From NCBI RefSeq assembly GCF_030815415.1, contig NZ_JAUSWW010000001.1:372001-436000 (forward strand): DNA of 64,000 bases, given 5' to 3'. Source of the DNA: Streptomyces canus. Lineage in GTDB: Bacteria; Actinomycetota; Actinomycetes; Streptomycetales; Streptomycetaceae. The notes beneath the pieces are model-generated. The model made no database searches. It worked only from the letters and a program-made list of their open reading frames with translations, and was not told the DNA's origin. Positions within the stretch are counted from its first letter, which is position 1. The number at the start of each line of letters is the position of its first letter. A program made the translations under genes and the position numbers. Below are positions 16,550-25,673 of the stretch, piece after piece.

Positions 16550-17959
16550 CGAGCCGAAGTCAGTATCCAGCGATCCGCTCGTGGGGACGGAGGTGATGAG
16601 GCCGCGCAGGCGCTCGACGTACAGGCGCATATTCTTGTCCGCGATGTCGTTGTCCGGATGACGGGTGGTGATGTGCAGGCCCTCGTGGAGCCGGCTGACC
16701 CAGACGCCCGTCTGGTCGCCGCGCGATACCCGGAGCAGGCAGCTGGCCCGCATCTCCGCCCAGCGCTCGGCACCCGGGAAGAGACGGGCGTCGATGTAGG
16801 AGAAACCGGAGTACAGATCGGGTGAGGTAGGGCGGAACTCCGGGCCGATCAGGGTCAGCACGCGGTCGAGGGGCATGCGGGCCAGCCGCTTGTTGACCCG
16901 CAGGTTGTCGCGGGCGGCTCTCAGGGCACCGGTGAAGTCGTGTGCCCGGTCGACGGCGATCTCGACGGGCGCGTTGCCGACGTACCAGCCCACGGAGCCG
17001 GACCACTGCGACCTCACCCGGGTGTGGAACGGCACGATGGTGCGGAAGACGGGCTGCTTGGCGAGCTTGTGGATGAGCAGGGCGCTGGCGGCGAGCAGGC
17101 CGACGAGGGTGCCGCCGTACGGCCGGCAGTACGCCTCGAACGCGGCGGCGTCCTCGGGGCTCGTGAGCATCTCGCAGATTATCGTCTGCTGCGGCATCCG
17201 TCCGTCGGGCTCGTGCCCGACGTCGATCTGGAAGCTCGGCAGTCTGCCGTCGCAGCGCCGGATGAAGTCCCGCCAGCGGGCGACCATGTCATGATCCACG
17301 TCGGCCCGGTCCGCGTCCGCCCGTTCGATCTCGCAGAAGTCGATGTAGCTGGCCGCCGGCCCGTGCCGCACCTCGCAGCCGTCGACGGCCGTGGTGTAGA
17401 GCTCGTCGATCTCGGCTGGGAGATTCTGCAGGGAGTACGCGTCGACGTTGATATGGTCGAAGGCCATGTACACGCTGGTGGAGTCGTCCCGGACCACGGC
17501 GGTGTACAGGTAGTTCGGCCAGCTGAGCGCGTCGGTCGCGGCATCGAAACGGTCCCGCAGATGCCGGACCAGCTCCCCCGCGTCCGGGAAGTCGCCTGCC
17601 ACCTCGCGCCGCAGTGACACGTCTCCGCCGTCGAGCGTGAAGCGGCACAGCGTGTCGCCGTCCCAGCGGAACCCGCTGCGCAGCGTCTCGTGCCGGACGG
17701 TCCAGGTCTGCAGGGCGTCCTGCAGTGCCTCGAGATCGACCGGACCGGGAAGGTCGAATGCGAGGCCGATCCAGGTCGGCTGGATCACGCCCCTCTCGCG
17801 TACGGCCTTGGCGGTCCTGATGTGCCCCTCCTGGATGTACGCCGGCGGCCGGGAATCCTGCGGCAGACCGGCCGCCACGGCGAGGGTCGCGGGAGACAAC
17901 GTCCACTCCACGAGACGTCCGGGCCGGACCCCGCAGCGGTGGAGGTCGGTGATGCGCAT
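16541..17959 (-). CDS. Condensation-domain acyltransferase
   Basis: A ~472-residue protein of the condensation/PapA acyltransferase superfamily. The HxxxD active-site motif appears as AFDHINVDAYS near residue 160. The C-terminal half has the structural DFTGALRAARDNLRVNKRL and the GPEFRPTSPDLYSGFSYID region typical of the second CoA-dependent lobe. Free-standing relatives esterify polyketides or lipids or act on carrier-protein substrates. ATG 17959 (MRITDLHRCGV) is preceded by GGAG and is preferred over ATG 17998. The final residues and stop are encoded by the terminal repeat of the adjacent IS630, so the natural C-terminus has been trimmed or altered. No partner carrier protein is nearby. 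Confidence 0.75.
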   Translation of the reverse strand: MRITDLHRCGVRPGRLVEWTLSPATLAVAAGLPQDSRPPAYIQEGHIRTAKAVRERGVIQPTWIGLAFDLPGPVDLEALQDALQTWTVRHETLRSGFRWDGDTLCRFTLDGGDVSLRREVAGDFPDAGELVRHLRDRFDAATDALSWPNYLYTAVVRDDSTSVYMAFDHINVDAYSLQNLPAEIDELYTTAVDGCEVRHGPAASYIDFCEIERADADRADVDHDMVARWRDFIRRCDGRLPSFQIDVGHEPDGRMPQQTIICEMLTSPEDAAAFEAYCRPYGGTLVGLLAASALLIHKLAKQPVFRTIVPFHTRVRSQWSGSVGWYVGNAPVEIAVDRAHDFTGALRAARDNLRVNKRLARMPLDRVLTLIGPEFRPTSPDLYSGFSYIDARLFPGAERWAEMRASCLLRVSRGDQTGVWVSRLHEGLHITTRHPDNDIADKNMRLYVERLRGLITSVPTSGSLDTDFGSSR

Positions 17960-18892
17960 GAGGCGGCTCCAGTACGGACAGAAGACAGATCCGATCAAGG
18001 AAACACCGTGTATGCACCCGGGATGCGCCGCGACAGGACGGTGGGCCGAGATTTCAATAGAACGGGTGGCTGCTCGGTGCCCGAACGGGGTGTTTTAGCT
18101 CAGGCGGTGGCCGAGGATCGCAAGGCCGGCTGCGGCAGCGCGGTCCTGGTAGGCGCGCAGTCCTGGGGCGCCGGGGGCTGCGGGCTTACGGGCGTTGCGG
18201 TGCCAGTGGCCGGTGAGTGCGGCAAGGAACGTTGTGGTGGTGTCGGAACGGCTCTGTCAACTTGTGAGGCTGAGGGCGGGTTGAGGCATGCGGACCCGCT
18301 GGGCCGGTTGGCTTCAGGCTGTGGCTGCACAGCCGGTGGCCTGGCGCCAGGTGGTGAAACGGTGGGTCATTTCGGTGCGGTAGTCACGGGCTGTGAGCAG
18401 GTGGCGGCGAGGGCGGAAGTGAGCTGAGATGCCGCTGAGCTTGGTGTTTAACCTCGGCCGTTCACCTGACCCGCTGATCTTGGTTCGTTCCCGGGACAGC
18501 AAAGGCGGCCGTTCTTCACGCTTCGAGGTGTCGAGCAACGTCGCGTGAAGGAAAGTAGCTGTTGTCGTTCCGATCTTGAGGGGTGTGCGTCGAACGGGAG
18601 TCTCGATCGGGTGGTTGCCGGCGGCTGCGGGCATGAAGGCAGGGCCTCTTGGTAGTCATCCCGGGCCCTGTCGGTCCCGCCCCGCGGCCGGGAAAATCGG
18701 GGTTGTGCCCGTCCGGAGGACGTCGATCGAGCTTGGTGCCGAACATTGAGCCCGTTTGGTAGTCGGACGCTGGGGCCGAGCGCAGGAGTCCAGTGGTGTT
18801 GCCGCGAGCACGCAAGAGAGCTTCTTTGAATCCTGTGGTCCCTGATGGGCGGGCACCGTTCCTGGTGCACGCGAGGAAGGGCGGGACGGGAC
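17960..18892. other. Intergenic region with transposase remnants and IS110 left end
   Basis: No intact gene. On the minus strand, two stretches look like decayed transposase C-termini: about 18095-18255 (FLAALTGHWHRNARKPAAPG...) and about 18314-18460 (AHFRPRRHLLTARDYRTEMTHRFTTWRQ). The family is not certain. The right part (about 18640-18892) is the noncoding leader of the IS110 element. In that family this segment encodes the bridge RNA, but I cannot define its fold or ends. Confidence 0.35.
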
Positions 18893-20170
18893 ATGGATGT
18901 GATCGAGGAGCGGTGCGGGGGCGCCGACTTGGGCAAGACGGATGTCAAGGTGTGCATCCGGGTGCCGGGCACCGGCAAGCGCGCCCGTTACGAGGTCCGT
19001 ACGTTCTCCACGATGAACGACGGCCTGCTGGAGTTGCGGGACTGGCTGGTGGAGAACAGGATCGCCCGGATCGGCATGGAGGCGACGGCGTCGTACTGGA
19101 AGCCGCTGTTCTACCTGCTCGAGGCCACTGAGGGGATCGAGCCGTGGCTGCTGAACGCCCGGCACATCAAGACGGTTCCCGGCCGCAAGACCGACGTGAA
19201 GGACTGCCAGTGGATCTGCAAGCTGGTCGAACACGGTCTGGTCCGCCCCTCTTTCGTTCCCCCGCGTGACATCCGTCAGCTGCGGGACCTGACCCGGTAT
19301 CGCACCGAGACTGTCCGCGACCAGGCCCGCGACGTGAACCGTCTCGCGATGTTCCTGGAGGACACCGGGATCAAGCTGTCCTCGGTCGTCACCGACATCA
19401 CCGGCCGCTCGGCGCGGGCCATGCTGGATGCCCTGGTGGCAGGTGAACGGGACCCGCAGAGGCTGGCATCCCTCGCCCTGGGCAGCCTGCAAGGCAAGGT
19501 CCCCCGACTGACCCGCGCCCTGGCCGGTGACTTCAACGGGCACCACGCGTTCATGATCGCTTCGATGCTGCGGGCCATCGACGAGGCCGACAACCCGATC
19601 TCCCGTCTGAGCGAGGAGATCGATCGTCAGCTGCAGCCCCTGCGGCAGCAGGTCGATCTGCTGATCACCATTCCCGGGATCAGCCTTACCCTCGCCCAGG
19701 TCCTGATCGCTGAGATCGGTTTCGACATGAGCCGTTTTGCCACCGCCGGACACCTCGCCTCCTGGGCCGGAGTGTGTCCGGGCAACAAGGAATGAGCCGG
19801 CAAACGGCTGTCCGGACGCACCCGCCACGGCGACACCCGGCTCAAGTCCGCCCTGTTCATCGCCGGCGCCAGCGCCGCCCACAGCAAGACGACCTACCTG
19901 GGCGCACAATTTCGGCGGCTGGTCCCGCACCGAGGCGCCAAGCGCGCGACCCTCGCCGTCGGACACTCCATCCTCGTCGCCGCCTGGCACATCCTCCACG
20001 ACCTCGTGCCCTACCGCGATCTCGGCCCCGATCACTTCACCAACCGCCTCGGCAAGGAACGCCAGACCCGACGCCTGATCGCCCAACTCACGGCCCTCGG
20101 CATGGACGTCACCATCACCGCAACGCGAACAGACCGCATGAACCGCGCCAACACGTATCACCGCAGGTGA
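18893..20170 (+). pseudogene. IS110-family transposase with an in-frame stop
   Basis: The frame begins MDVIEERCGGADLGKTDVKVCI, the DEDD RuvC-like N-terminal domain of IS110 (further acidic residues in GMEATASYW and GRKTDVKDCQW). It continues through the helical linker to CPGNKE. There a TGA at 19793-19795 interrupts it. The same frame then runs on for 124 codons encoding the C-terminal Tnp_20 domain (RHGDTRLKSALFIAGASAAHSKTTYLGAQF...GHSILVAAWHILHD). A one-base change of TCA to TGA would explain the stop. The element abuts, and appears to have truncated, the 3' end of cydA. Confidence 0.85.
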
Positions 20171-20173
20171 TTT

Positions 20174-20882
20174 TCAAGAGAGTTTCGAGAGCTGATACGG
20201 CAGTTCATGTCCGGCCACGCCGTCTCCGAGGTAGAGCTGGACGGGCATCAGCAGCGCGGCGACCCCGAGTGCGATCGACATCGAACGCCGGGCGAAAGCC
20301 TTCGCGCGCCCCTTGACCAGGTACCAGGCCGAAATCCCGGCGCCGAAGAAGCTCGCAGAGATCAGCACGGCGGCCAGCATGTGCGGCCAGCTCCAGATGA
20401 ACGACGGGTTGAAGATGACGCGCATCCAGTCCGTCGGCTCGAACCGACCGTGGACGACCTTGAATCCGGCGGGTGTCTGCATCCACGAGTTCGCCGCGAT
20501 GATCCACGTGGACGACAGGACGGTGCCGACCGACACCATCGCGGTGGACACGAACATCGTGCCCTTGCGAACGCGGCCGTCCCCGTAGAGCAGGACGCCG
20601 ATGAAGCCGGCCTCGACGAAGAAGGCCGTCACGACCTCCATGCCGATGATCGGGCCGATGACCGGGCCCGTCTTCGCCCCGTACACGCCCCAGTTGAGAC
20701 CCATTTGGAAGGTGATGACGGCACCGGCGACCACACCGATCGCGAAGCCGACGGCGAAGATACGCCGCCAGAACCGGAACATCTGCAGGTAGACCGCCCT
20801 GCCGGTACGCCAGTACAGGCCGTAGACGACCGACAGGAAGATCGAGAGTCCGACGGTGATCGCCGGAAAGGTCATGTGGAAC
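20174..20882 (-). pseudogene. cydA: Cytochrome bd oxidase subunit I (cydA) fragment, truncated at both ends
   Basis: The fragment encodes about 235 residues of a CydA/CioA-type quinol oxidase: KFHMTFPAITVGLSIFLSVVYGLYWRTG, then MGLNWGVYG, GPIIGMEVVTAFFVEAGFIGVLLYG and STWIIAANSWMQTPAGFKV. These are the first five to six transmembrane helices with the haem-b595 His and GWxxxE-like region. The natural N-terminus is missing because the TnpB element ends at 20883. The C-terminal half including the Q-loop is missing because the IS110 element ends at about 20172. It cannot make a functional oxidase. ATG 20875 is internal to the original protein. Confidence 0.85.
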
Positions 20883-21010
20883 TTGACATCCTCCCCTCCC
20901 TAAAGGGAGGGGATTCCTACGGCTCGCGCCGTGGGTGTTTCTGCTTCGTCGCCGACTGCCCGCCCGGAGAACTCCGTTGAGGTCTTACACCAGCTCCACA
21001 GACAGATGCG
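20883..21010 (-). ncRNA. Predicted omega (reRNA) guide scaffold of TnpB
   Basis: In IS605-type elements the guide RNA comes from the 3' end of tnpB plus the right end, on the tnpB strand. Here that segment carries a GGCGCGAGCC-rich stem (about 20925) and the right-end hairpin. The guide itself would lie just beyond 20883, in the cydA fragment (TTCCACATGACC on the minus strand). The boundaries are inferred from the family; the 5' end is a guess. Confidence 0.4.
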
Positions 21011-22119
21011 GTCAGCCCGACCGCCAGAATGTTCTTCGCCGCGTTCACGTCCCGGTCGTGGGTCGTGCCGCAGTCGCACGTCCACTCACGGACATGCAGG
21101 GGCATCTTCGATGCGATGGTGCCGCAGGCGGAGCACAGTTTGGACGAGGGGAACCACCGGTCGACGGTGATCAGTTCCCGTCCGTACCACTGGGCCTTGT
21201 ACTCCAGCATGGTGCGCATCTCGCGCCAGGCCGCGTCACTGATGGCGCGGGCCAGACTGTGGTTCTTGACCATGTTGCGCACGGTCAGGTCCTCGATCAC
21301 GATCGTTTGGTTCTCACGAACGAGCCGAGTGGTGATCTTGTGCAGGTGGTCCCGGCGCCGGTCGGCGATCCGGGCATAGACCTTCGCGACCTTGATGCGG
21401 GCCTTGCGCCGGTTCGCGCCGTCACCCCTGGCCTTGCGGGCCAGGTTCTTGTGAGCTTTGGCCAGGCGGCGCCGGTCGACCCGCTCGCATTTCGGATTGG
21501 TGATCTTCTCGCCGGTCGAGAGGGTCAGGAGGCTGGTGATACCGGCGTCGATGCCGACAGCGGTGTCCAGTACGGGCAGCGGCTCGACCGGCATGTCGTC
21601 GCACAGCATCGACACGAACCAGCGCCCGGCCGCGTCCTGCGACACCGTTACCGTGGACGGCACCGTGCCCTCGGGAAGAGGCCGGGACCAGACAATGCCC
21701 AGCGGCTCCGTCATCTTGGCCAGGGTCAGCTTGCCATCACGGAACCGGAATGCCGAGGACGTGTACTCGGCGGACTTGCGGGACTTCTTCTTCGACTTGA
21801 AGCGCGGGTACTTGGCCCGCTTGGCGAAGAAGCTGGAGTACGCCGTCTGCAAGTGCCGAAGTGCCTGCTGCAACGGGACGCTGGAGACCTCGCACAGGAA
21901 GGCCAGCTCCTCGGTCTTCTTCCACGCCGTGAGCATTGCCGAGGTCTGGTTGTAGTTGACCCGCTCCTGACGCGTGAACGCCTCCGACCTCGCGGCCAGG
22001 GCAAGGTTGTAGACCTTCCGGACGCACCCGAACGTGCGCGACAGCTCGGCTGCCTGCGCATCGGTCGGATAGAAGCGGCACTTGAACGCCCGCTTCACGC
22101 CGGTCGTGGTCACGGTCAC
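20917..22119 (-). CDS. tnpB: TnpB RNA-guided nuclease (IS1341/IS605 type)
   Basis: A 400-residue protein with all the hallmarks of active TnpB. The N-terminal REC/WED region (KRAFKCRFYPTDAQAAELSRTFGCVRKVYNLAL) is intact. The RuvC Asp is in VGIDAGITS and the RuvC Glu in IVIEDLTV. A zinc ribbon follows (CSACG...CDCG), and then the last Asp in HDRDVNAAKN. These proteins cleave DNA next to a short TAM using an RNA transcribed from the element's right end. No catalytic residue is missing. The 3' end of the gene overlaps the predicted guide RNA. It is likely to favour retention of the element after excision. Confidence 0.9.
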   Translation of the reverse strand: MTVTTTGVKRAFKCRFYPTDAQAAELSRTFGCVRKVYNLALAARSEAFTRQERVNYNQTSAMLTAWKKTEELAFLCEVSSVPLQQALRHLQTAYSSFFAKRAKYPRFKSKKKSRKSAEYTSSAFRFRDGKLTLAKMTEPLGIVWSRPLPEGTVPSTVTVSQDAAGRWFVSMLCDDMPVEPLPVLDTAVGIDAGITSLLTLSTGEKITNPKCERVDRRRLAKAHKNLARKARGDGANRRKARIKVAKVYARIADRRRDHLHKITTRLVRENQTIVIEDLTVRNMVKNHSLARAISDAAWREMRTMLEYKAQWYGRELITVDRWFPSSKLCSACGTIASKMPLHVREWTCDCGTTHDRDVNAAKNILAVGLTASVCGAGVRPQRSSPGGQSATKQKHPRREP

Positions 22120-22316
22120 AAACTAGGCTGCAGTCCTGTAAAGATCAAACCTGCGGGTCAGAGCACTGCGGTCCGCCCAGGGGGCGAATCGCAGCCCGTT
22201 GCCCTGCTCCGCAGGAGCTTCGTTTCCTCCCCCACCTAAAGGTGGGGGTATCCACGAAGGACTCCCGATGAACCCCAGGCGCAGCCGGCCCGTCTCGCCA
22301 ACCGGGGACCGACACT

Positions 22317-23486
22317 TCAGATCCCGTGGGTTGCGAAGGTGATGAACTGGGTCACCTGACGGGCGGCGAAGTTGTCGTCGGAGACCAGGACGACGGTGCG
22401 GCGGCCGTCGGGGAGGCGGGGGCCGAGGGTGATGCCCTCGACGTTGTCGACCCGGGGCAGCCCGGCCACGTCGGACAGGTCGGTCACGAGTGTCTTGCGG
22501 ACCGGCCGGACGGGGCGCGCGGACGTGCCGGTGAGGGAGTCGCGGCCGAGGACGTCGGTGGCACCGTGGAGGTCGACCAGGTAGATGCGGGCCTTCCAGT
22601 TGTTGTCGGCGTAGATCGAGGCGCGCTCCAGGACCAGGAAGCGGTCGTGGCCGAGGGCCACGAGGTCGCTGACACCGTTGGTGTCGGTGCTGCCCGCCGG
22701 GGGCACGGCGAACAGCGGTTCCACGGGGTAGGCGTACTGAGCCAGCGGCTGCCCGGTGCCTGCGTCGTGGACGGTGATGCGGGCGAGCGCACCGTGCTCG
22801 GGGGTGGGGTCGGCGCCGTCCTGATAGAGCGGGTCCTCCATGGCGGTGACGATCCGCCGCCCGTCCGGGGTGAAGGTGACTCCTTCCAGGGTCTGGTTCT
22901 TGCGGGGGCCGAACTCCTGGGAGTTCATGTGCAGTTGCGGGGGCAGCGGGAGCTGTCCGGTGTAGGCGCCGGTTGTGGTGGCACGGCGGATCCAGGGGTC
23001 GCCGAGGAGGGCCAGGCCGTCGGACGGGACGATGCGTTCGCCCTCGCTCGTCCAGGCCAGACTGCTGTCGCGCGGGTCGACGGCGATGCCCTCCGGGTCG
23101 GGTGCGACGGTGGAACCGGCGGTCGAGGTGGGCGGGAAGGTGGTGCCGTCCGGGCGGAGCAAGGGGTGGGTGCCGGTGAGTTCGACGTCCTTGAGGGTGC
23201 CGTCGGCGAAGTCGACGTGAGCGGTGTAGAAGCGGGCGGGTCCGGTCTGCGACCGGTCGTCGCTGATCACGTAGTACGTGCCGGACCTGGCGTCGTAGCT
23301 GATGGCGGACAACCCGCCGACGGTGGTGCCCTGGAGGGTCGTGGCGTTGGGCACTTCCCGGTCGCCGAGGAAGTCCAGGCGTACGGCGTCGTCGTGGGCG
23401 GCGGCCGGGGTTCCGACGAGGGCGGGAAGGCAGGCGAGGACGACTGCGGAGGCGACGATCCGGGCACGGCCGGCGCGGATGCTCAT
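22317..23486 (-). CDS. Secreted phytase-like esterase-domain protein
   Basis: A 389-residue protein with a clear Sec signal peptide (MSIRAGRARIVASAVVLACLPALVGTPAAA, cleavage after AAA). The mature part has the repeated blade pattern of the esterase-like/phytase-like beta-propeller family: GGLSAISYDARSGTYYVISDD, PDPEGIAVDP, TLEGVTFTPDGRRIVTAMEDPL, DNVEGITLGPRLPDGRRTVVLVSDDNF. Members hydrolyse phosphate esters in some cases, but most are uncharacterised. It lies 100 bp downstream of the nucleoside transporter genes on the same strand and may be cotranscribed. If so, it could release nucleosides or phosphate from external substrates for uptake; this is inference. Confidence 0.75.
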   Translation of the reverse strand: MSIRAGRARIVASAVVLACLPALVGTPAAAHDDAVRLDFLGDREVPNATTLQGTTVGGLSAISYDARSGTYYVISDDRSQTGPARFYTAHVDFADGTLKDVELTGTHPLLRPDGTTFPPTSTAGSTVAPDPEGIAVDPRDSSLAWTSEGERIVPSDGLALLGDPWIRRATTTGAYTGQLPLPPQLHMNSQEFGPRKNQTLEGVTFTPDGRRIVTAMEDPLYQDGADPTPEHGALARITVHDAGTGQPLAQYAYPVEPLFAVPPAGSTDTNGVSDLVALGHDRFLVLERASIYADNNWKARIYLVDLHGATDVLGRDSLTGTSARPVRPVRKTLVTDLSDVAGLPRVDNVEGITLGPRLPDGRRTVVLVSDDNFAARQVTQFITFATHGI

Positions 23487-23586
23487 GGGTCTCCAAAGAG
23501 GGCGGGGCGGGCGGTGCCGTGGCGCGGCGTGGCTGTGGGGCGGCGGCGAGGGTCTCGGTGGGGGGAGCCTGGGGCGGCGCGGATGC

Positions 23587-24540
23587 TTACGTGGTTTCCA
23601 AGGTGGGCGGTGACATAGGAGCGGCCGCGGTGCGGGACGCGCGTCGGCGGCGCCAGGCGAAGTACGCGAGGGCGAGCAGGGTGAAGCCGTAGGGGATCGC
23701 GGAGACCAGCTGGGACGGGATGTCGAGGTTGCCGAGCTGGACGGCGAGGGCCTCGGCGGTGCCGAAGCCGAGGGCGGCGAGGAACACGCCCCAGGGGCGC
23801 AGGGCGCCGAGGAAGACGGCGGCCAGGGCGATGTAGCCGCGGCCCGCGGTCATGCCGGTGACGAAGAAGGACACGGCGCCCATGCTCAGGAACACCCCGG
23901 CCGCACCGGCCAGCGCGCCGCTGAGTGCGAGGGCGCGGAACTGGACCCGGTGGACGTGGATGCCGACCGAGCGTGCCGCCTCGGGATGCTCGCCGACCGC
24001 GCGTAGATGGAAGCCGAACCGGGCCCGGTACAGCAGCCAGGCGACCGCCGGGGTGGCGGCGAGGGCGGCCCAGGTCAGCACGTTCTGCCCGCTCAGCACC
24101 GCGCCGAGGCCGGGGACGTCCTCGATCAGCGGCAGCCGGACCGAGGGCAGCGCGCCGCTGTGGAGCCGGCTGGTGCCGCCCTTGTCGCCGAGGAGCGCGT
24201 AGACGGTGTACGCGGTCGCGCCCGCCGCCAGGAGGTTGAGGCCGATGCCCGCGATGATGGCGTCCGCGCCCAGGTACAGGTGGAGCACGCCGAGCAGCAG
24301 CGCGAGGAGCGCGCCGGCGGCGATCCCGCAGACCGCTCCGGCCCAGACCGAGCCGCTGTACCCGGCGACCAGCGCACCGGTGCACGCGGCCGACAGCATC
24401 GAGCCCTCCAGGGCGATGTTGGGCACTCCGGCCCGCTCGGCCAGCAGCCCGCCGAGGGCGGCGAGGACGTACGGCGTCGACACCCCGAGGATCGCCGCGA
24501 GAAATCCGGTGCTCAGTACGACTTCGAGGACGGGGCCCAT
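23587..24540 (-). CDS. Nucleoside-type ABC transporter permease 2
   Basis: A 317-residue integral membrane protein of the BPD_transp_2 class (as in RbsC/NupQ). It has about eight to ten helices and the characteristic ERAGVPNIALEGSMLSAAC motif near residue 35, with GIGLNLLAAGATAY and GRGYIALAAVFLGALRPWG later. The longer upstream open frame is a shadow of the preceding gene. ATG 24540 overlaps the stop of permease 1 (ATGA), so the two are translationally coupled. Together with permease 1 it forms the heterodimeric channel of a BMP-dependent purine nucleoside importer. Confidence 0.9.
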   Translation of the reverse strand: MGPVLEVVLSTGFLAAILGVSTPYVLAALGGLLAERAGVPNIALEGSMLSAACTGALVAGYSGSVWAGAVCGIAAGALLALLLGVLHLYLGADAIIAGIGLNLLAAGATAYTVYALLGDKGGTSRLHSGALPSVRLPLIEDVPGLGAVLSGQNVLTWAALAATPAVAWLLYRARFGFHLRAVGEHPEAARSVGIHVHRVQFRALALSGALAGAAGVFLSMGAVSFFVTGMTAGRGYIALAAVFLGALRPWGVFLAALGFGTAEALAVQLGNLDIPSQLVSAIPYGFTLLALAYFAWRRRRASRTAAAPMSPPTLETT

Positions 24541-25673
24541 CAGCGGGCCTCCCTTCGGGCGAGGTACCGCTTGACGAGTTCGGGCAGCGCGCGGGCGGTC
24601 ACGAGCAGCACGATGACCGCCTGGATGATGGTCACGGCCTCGGAGCCGACGTCCGTCTGCTGCTCCATCACGTCGCCGCCGACCCGCAGATACGAGTAGA
24701 GGAGCGCGGCGGCGACGACCCCGACCGGGTTGTTGCGGCCCAGCAGGGCGACGACGATGCCCTCGAAGGCCAGGCCGCCGGCCATGTCGGGCTGGAGCCC
24801 GCCGTAGATCCCGAGCGCGAGGTGAGCTCCGGCGAGGCCGGCCAGCGCGCCGCCGATGACGAAGCTCCACTCGATGGTGCGCGGGACGTCGAGGCCGCCG
24901 TACCGGGCGAAGTCCGGGTTGGAGCCGGTGATCCGGATGCGGTAGCCGAGCGGCGTCCTGGCGAGCAGGAACCAGACGGCCGCGGCCACCGCGAGCATGC
25001 CGAACAGGCCGACGTTCGCCTGGTCCAGGGGAACGCCGAAGAAGTCGGACAGGAGCGGCAGCGCCGAGTCGGGGCGTACCGGGGCGGACTGTACGGCGCT
25101 GCTGTCGGGTGCCTTGAGATGGTCGGTGAGGAGATAGTCGAAGACCCGTACGACGACGGCGTTCAGCATCAGCGTGGCCACGATCTCGTTGGCGCCGAGG
25201 CGGGCCTTCATCACCCCCGGTACCGCGCCCAGCGAGGCCCCGGCGAGGGCGGCGGCGCCCAGCGGGACCAGGACAGCGGCGACGGGCGGCAGGTGGAGGT
25301 TGATCGCCACCAGGGCGCTCGCCAGGGCACCGGCGTAGACCTGGCCCTCCGCGCCGAGGCTGATCTGCCGGGCCCGGAAGGGGATCGCGACGGACAGGCC
25401 GAGCAGCGCCAGGGTGGTGGCGTCGGCGAGCCAGCGGCCGATCCGGGGGGTGCGCTCCAGCGGGCCGGTGAGCAGGGCGTTCAGTGCGCCGGTGGCGTCC
25501 TTGCCGGTGGCCAGGACCACCAGGAAGGCGATGAGGACGGCGACGGCGACGGTCAGCACCGTCATCGTCAGTTCGACGACCACCGTACGGCGCCGGGTGG
25601 CCAGGAACTCCCGGCGGCCCTGTGTCTGGGGGCGCCGCTGTTCCACCGCGGCCGGTTCCAGGGTCGAGGTCAT
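24540..25673 (-). CDS. Nucleoside-type ABC transporter permease 1
   Basis: A 377-residue BPD_transp_2 permease with a ~35-residue cytoplasmic N-terminus and about nine membrane helices. Family blocks include RARQISLGAEGQVYAGALASAL, LGANEIVATLMLNAVVV and AGGLAFEGIVVALLGRNNPVGV. It is larger than permease 2, as usual for the YufP/NupP partner. It overlaps the ATPase gene by 4 bp upstream and permease 2 by 1 bp downstream. The arrangement ATPase-permease-permease behind a BMP lipoprotein is that of bacterial purine nucleoside importers. Confidence 0.9.
   Translation of the reverse strand: MTSTLEPAAVEQRRPQTQGRREFLATRRRTVVVELTMTVLTVAVAVLIAFLVVLATGKDATGALNALLTGPLERTPRIGRWLADATTLALLGLSVAIPFRARQISLGAEGQVYAGALASALVAINLHLPPVAAVLVPLGAAALAGASLGAVPGVMKARLGANEIVATLMLNAVVVRVFDYLLTDHLKAPDSSAVQSAPVRPDSALPLLSDFFGVPLDQANVGLFGMLAVAAAVWFLLARTPLGYRIRITGSNPDFARYGGLDVPRTIEWSFVIGGALAGLAGAHLALGIYGGLQPDMAGGLAFEGIVVALLGRNNPVGVVAAALLYSYLRVGGDVMEQQTDVGSEAVTIIQAVIVLLVTARALPELVKRYLARREAR

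Larger units (their letters stand above)
15395..16563 (+). mobile_element. Second intact IS630-family insertion sequence
   Basis: A 1169-bp element of a different IS630 subgroup from the 8329 copy. The terminal inverted repeats begin CTGACTTCGGCTCGTCA at 15395 and end with the complementary sequence at 16563. They are perfect over 17 bp, then one mismatch, then GGTGA. TA flanks both ends (15393-15394 and 16564-16565). The transposase is split into two frames. The right end supplies the last codons and stop of the condensation-domain gene next door. Confidence 0.9.
20883..22265 (-). mobile_element. IS200/IS605-superfamily element carrying tnpB only
   Basis: The element lies on the minus strand with no tnpA. 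Its right end (about 20883-20916) has a hairpin, CCCTCCC-TAAA-GGGAGGG, followed by the boundary sequence GAGGATGTCAAG. The left end (about 22230-22250) has a similar hairpin, CCCCCACCTAAAGGTGGGGG. Subterminal hairpins instead of inverted repeats are characteristic of this superfamily. The target is the 5' part of cydA. Exact left boundary is uncertain by about 20 bp. Confidence 0.75.
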
